From Arthrobacter sp. FW306-07-I (GTDB taxonomy: Bacteria > Actinomycetota > Actinomycetes > Actinomycetales > Micrococcaceae), in NCBI RefSeq assembly GCF_021800405.1, contig NZ_CP084550.1:868001-932000 (forward strand): a stretch of DNA of 64,000 nt. Reading direction: 5' to 3'. The position numbers were made by a program, and so were the translations under genes. Within the stretch, counting starts at the first letter, position 1. Each line of letters starts with the position of its first letter. The notes below the pieces were generated by a model. The model was not told the DNA's origin, made no database searches, and saw only the letters and a program-made list of their open reading frames with translations. Of the stretch, positions 61,893 through 64,000 are shown one piece after another.

Positions 61893-62957
61893 TTGGAAGA
61901 GCTGCGCATTGAAGCCAACGGCAACCTTGGCCCCATCGATTCATCCCGGATTCCCCGCTACGCCGGAGCTGCCACGTATGCCCGCCTTCCGCGCCTGGAC
62001 CAGGTGGACAAAGCCGACGTCACGGTAGTGGGCGTCCCCTTTGACTCAGGCGTTTCCTACCGTCCGGGAGCCCGCTTCGGCGCCAATCATGTCCGCGAGG
62101 CGAGCCGCCTGCTGCGTCCCTACAACCCCGCCTGGGATGTGAGCCCGTTCGAAAACATCCAGGTGGCCGATGCCGGGGACATGGCGGTCAACCCGTTCAA
62201 CATCAACGACGCCATTGAGACCATCCAGCAGAACGCGCTGGACCTCACCGCCGCGGGGAGCAAGCTGCTGACCCTGGGCGGGGACCACACCATCGCCCTG
62301 CCGCTGCTGCGCGCCGCCGCCGAACGTGCGGGTGGACCCATTGCCATGCTCCACTTTGATGCCCACCTGGACACATGGGACACCTACTTCGGCGCCGAAT
62401 ACACGCACGGCACGCCTTTCCGCCGGGCGGTGGAGGAAGGCATCCTGGACACCGAGGCCATCAGCCACATCGGCACCCGCGGCCCGCTTTATGGAAAGAA
62501 GGACCTCGACGACGACCACCGCTTTGGGTTCGGCATCGTCACCTCCGCGGACGTCTACTACCAGGGCGTACTGGAGACGGTGGCCAAGGTCCGGGACCGG
62601 ATCGGCAACCGCCCGCTCTATATCTCCGTGGACATCGACGTCCTGGACCCCGCCCACGCTCCGGGTACCGGCACTCCCGAGGCCGGCGGCATCACCAGCC
62701 GCGAACTCCTGGAGATCATCCGGGGCTTCCGCGGCATGAACCTGGTGGGTGCCGACGTCGTCGAAGTCTCTCCTGCCTATGACCACGCGGAGATCACCGG
62801 CGTTGCCGCCAGCCACGTCGCCTACGAACTGGTGACCCTCATGGCGGAGAACGCCGCTCCCGGAAGCCGTATTGGCGCGGAAAACGGATACGCGGCGCAG
62901 GCTCTTGGCCAGGAAACCCGCCGCCCCGCCGGCTTCGCGGCCGCCACCAAGGAGTAG
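61893..62957 (+). CDS. speB: Agmatinase-family ureohydrolase (agmatinase or guanidinobutyrase)
   Basis: A 354-residue ureohydrolase with all manganese ligands: [11 protein letters not shown] (about 126-136), [10 protein letters not shown] (about 150-159) and [14 protein letters not shown] (about 248-261). It releases urea from agmatine or a related guanidino acid; the downstream ThDP gene hints at guanidinobutyrate. The TTG at 61893 is preferred because GAAGGAGAG (61877-61885) lies 7 bases before it and homologous residues start there; an ATG at 61839 lies upstream, near a TATGAT box (61842-61847) that would place the mRNA start after it. Confidence 0.88.
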   Translation: MEELRIEANGNLGPIDSSRIPRYAGAATYARLPRLDQVDKADVTVVGVPFDSGVSYRPGARFGANHVREASRLLRPYNPAWDVSPFENIQVADAGDMAVNPFNINDAIETIQQNALDLTAAGSKLLTLGGDHTIALPLLRAAAERAGGPIAMLHFDAHLDTWDTYFGAEYTHGTPFRRAVEEGILDTEAISHIGTRGPLYGKKDLDDDHRFGFGIVTSADVYYQGVLETVAKVRDRIGNRPLYISVDIDVLDPAHAPGTGTPEAGGITSRELLEIIRGFRGMNLVGADVVEVSPAYDHAEITGVAASHVAYELVTLMAENAAPGSRIGAENGYAAQALGQETRRPAGFAAATKE

Positions 62958-62961
62958 GGCC

Positions 62962-64000
62962 GTGACGGTATCGGACGGGCCCGCCCCGGCACAGGGGAGC
63001 GGCGTCCGCAATGGCGGGGACCTCGTCGTCGAGACCCTCGAAGCGCTGGGAGCCAAGACGGTCTTCGGCATCCCGGGCCAACACGCCCTGGGCCTCTTCG
63101 ACGCCATGGGCCGCGGCAACCTGCATTTCGTCTCCTCCCGGGTGGAAAACAACAGCGCCTTTGCCGCAGACGGGTACTCCCGCGCCACCGGCGAAGTGGG
63201 CGTGCTGTTCCTCTCCACCGGCCCCGGCGCGCTGACCTCGCTCGCCGGCCTGCAGGAGGCCTACGCCACGGGTGTGCCCATGGTGGTGGTGGCCAGCCAG
63301 ATTCCTTTGGAGGGCCTGGGCGCGCGGCGCAAGGGCATGCTGCACCAGCTGGACGACCAGAAAGCCTCCGCGGCAAACGTCACCAAGAGCCAGCGGCTCA
63401 TCCAGCACGCATCCGGCATCCCCTCCGCGATCCAGGACGCCTGGACCGAGGCCATCTCCTCGCCCCAGGGGCCGGTGTGGCTGGAGATCCCCCAGAATGT
63501 GCTCCTGGATCCGATCATGGTTCCGCCGGTGGAGGATGCCCTTGCCGAAGCGGCGGACAACCCGCCCCGCATCGAACTGGTGCGCGAGGCCGTGAAGTGG
63601 CTGGAAGCAGCAAAACGCCCGGCCATCATCGCCGGTGGCGGGACCCGCCGCGGGAGGGCGGAGAAGTCGCTGCTCTCGATCGCAGAGAAGCTGCGCGCAC
63701 CGGTCATCTGCACCCCAGGCGGCAACGGCGCTTTCCCTTGGAACCACGAGCTGTCCCTGCAGTCCTGGATTGAGGACCGCTACATGACCGACGTCCTGGA
63801 GGACGCCGATGTCCTGGTGGTGATCGGCTCGTCCCTTGGCGAGGTCACCTCCAACTACTTCACCTTCGAGCCCCGGGGCAGGATCATCCAGATCGACGCC
63901 GAGCCCCGCGTGCTGGAGTCCAACAGGCCGGGGCTGGGTATTCGGGCCGACGCCGGCCAGGCGCTCGCGGCCCTCGATGAGGCGCTGCAGCCCGGCGGGA
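62962..64000 (+). CDS. ThDP-dependent enzyme, 3' end cut by window edge
   Basis: Open to the window end (at least 346 residues), starting GTG 62962, 4 bases after the ureohydrolase stop. The PYR domain has GGDLVVETLEALGAKTVFGIPG and the catalytic Glu in SRVENNSAFAADGYSRATG (about 52-70); the central Rossmann-like domain begins AAKRPAIIAGGG (about 216). The PP domain with the Mg site lies outside. Acetolactate synthase, benzoylformate decarboxylase or 2-ketoarginine decarboxylase (AruI) are the usual members; with the ureohydrolase, AruI is the best guess: arginine via 2-ketoarginine to guanidinobutyrate and urea. Confidence 0.8.
   Translation, partial: MTVSDGPAPAQGSGVRNGGDLVVETLEALGAKTVFGIPGQHALGLFDAMGRGNLHFVSSRVENNSAFAADGYSRATGEVGVLFLSTGPGALTSLAGLQEAYATGVPMVVVASQIPLEGLGARRKGMLHQLDDQKASAANVTKSQRLIQHASGIPSAIQDAWTEAISSPQGPVWLEIPQNVLLDPIMVPPVEDALAEAADNPPRIELVREAVKWLEAAKRPAIIAGGGTRRGRAEKSLLSIAEKLRAPVICTPGGNGAFPWNHELSLQSWIEDRYMTDVLEDADVLVVIGSSLGEVTSNYFTFEPRGRIIQIDAEPRVLESNRPGLGIRADAGQALAALDEALQPGG

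Overview
This is a high-GC, gene-dense window of an actinobacterial chromosome. The gene set and protein styles (DUF222/HNH '13E12' protein, Cgl0158-type inositol gene, DUF6314, DUF6457, c-di-AMP riboswitch before an NlpC/P60 gene, TTG/GTG starts) point to the Micrococcaceae, most likely Arthrobacter/Pseudarthrobacter or a close relative. The genus is an inference from gene style; no search was run.

Layout. 1-2.5 kb: the 3' half of a c-di-AMP riboswitch, two paralogous secreted NlpC/P60 proteins, and an HNH endonuclease. 2.6-6.1 kb: a molybdenum-cofactor block (mobA, DUF6457, moeA, fdhD). 6.3-9.3 kb: a GH38 alpha-mannosidase. 9.6-11.1 kb: a DNA-binding/7-TM protein pair on the minus strand. 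11.2-14.9 kb: an ABC-F protein behind an attenuator-like hairpin, followed by an ABC exporter. 14.9-18.2 kb: NUDIX, DUF6314, tRNA-Arg(CCU), two membrane proteins and an inositol-monophosphatase-family enzyme. 18.2-26.6 kb: two IS481-family insertion sequences, both in CCTAGG targets at gene 3' ends, flanking a DUF222/HNH gene, pcrA and a TetR-controlled oxidoreductase pair. 26.7-29.8 kb: a lipoprotein and sucCD. 29.9-41.2 kb: two adjacent GntR-controlled sugar modules. 41.2-42.1 kb: an ArsR/SRPBCC pair. 42.2-55.1 kb: a myo-inositol catabolic locus, interrupted by a MarR/MFS pair. 55.4-58.2 kb: a LOG-family protein, a ferritin-like/VIT1 transporter and a small acidic protein. 58.3-64 kb: an Na+/solute symporter, an XRE-cupin regulator, a DUF559 nuclease, an agmatinase-family ureohydrolase and a ThDP enzyme cut by the window edge.

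How the genes work together. The inositol locus holds iolC, a Cgl0158-family barrel, iolD, iolA, iolE, iolG, a sugar-porter transporter and, apart from these, a GntR regulator with iolB. Every step from myo-inositol to acetyl-CoA and DHAP can be assigned if the Cgl0158 protein is the aldolase. The neighbouring 33.1-41.2 kb operon combines a fused DhaK-DhaL kinase, an RpiB-like isomerase and a TIM-like isomerase with an SDR, a 3-hydroxyacyl-CoA-dehydrogenase-like enzyme, an IolE-like barrel and an MFS importer. The kinase/RpiB/TIM trio is the set known from tetritol/erythrulose catabolism, which ends at D-erythrose 4-phosphate. The extra barrel and dehydrogenase are unexplained, which makes this operon the best candidate for new biochemistry here.

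The most striking non-coding observations: both IS481 transposases borrow their TAG stop from the CCTAGG target duplication; both hide their ribosome-binding site in a terminal stem; a 12-bp terminator-like hairpin follows the ABC-F promoter; a nested palindrome lies between marR and its MFS gene; and one motif (TTGAYAGGACAT) is shared by the two inositol transcription units.
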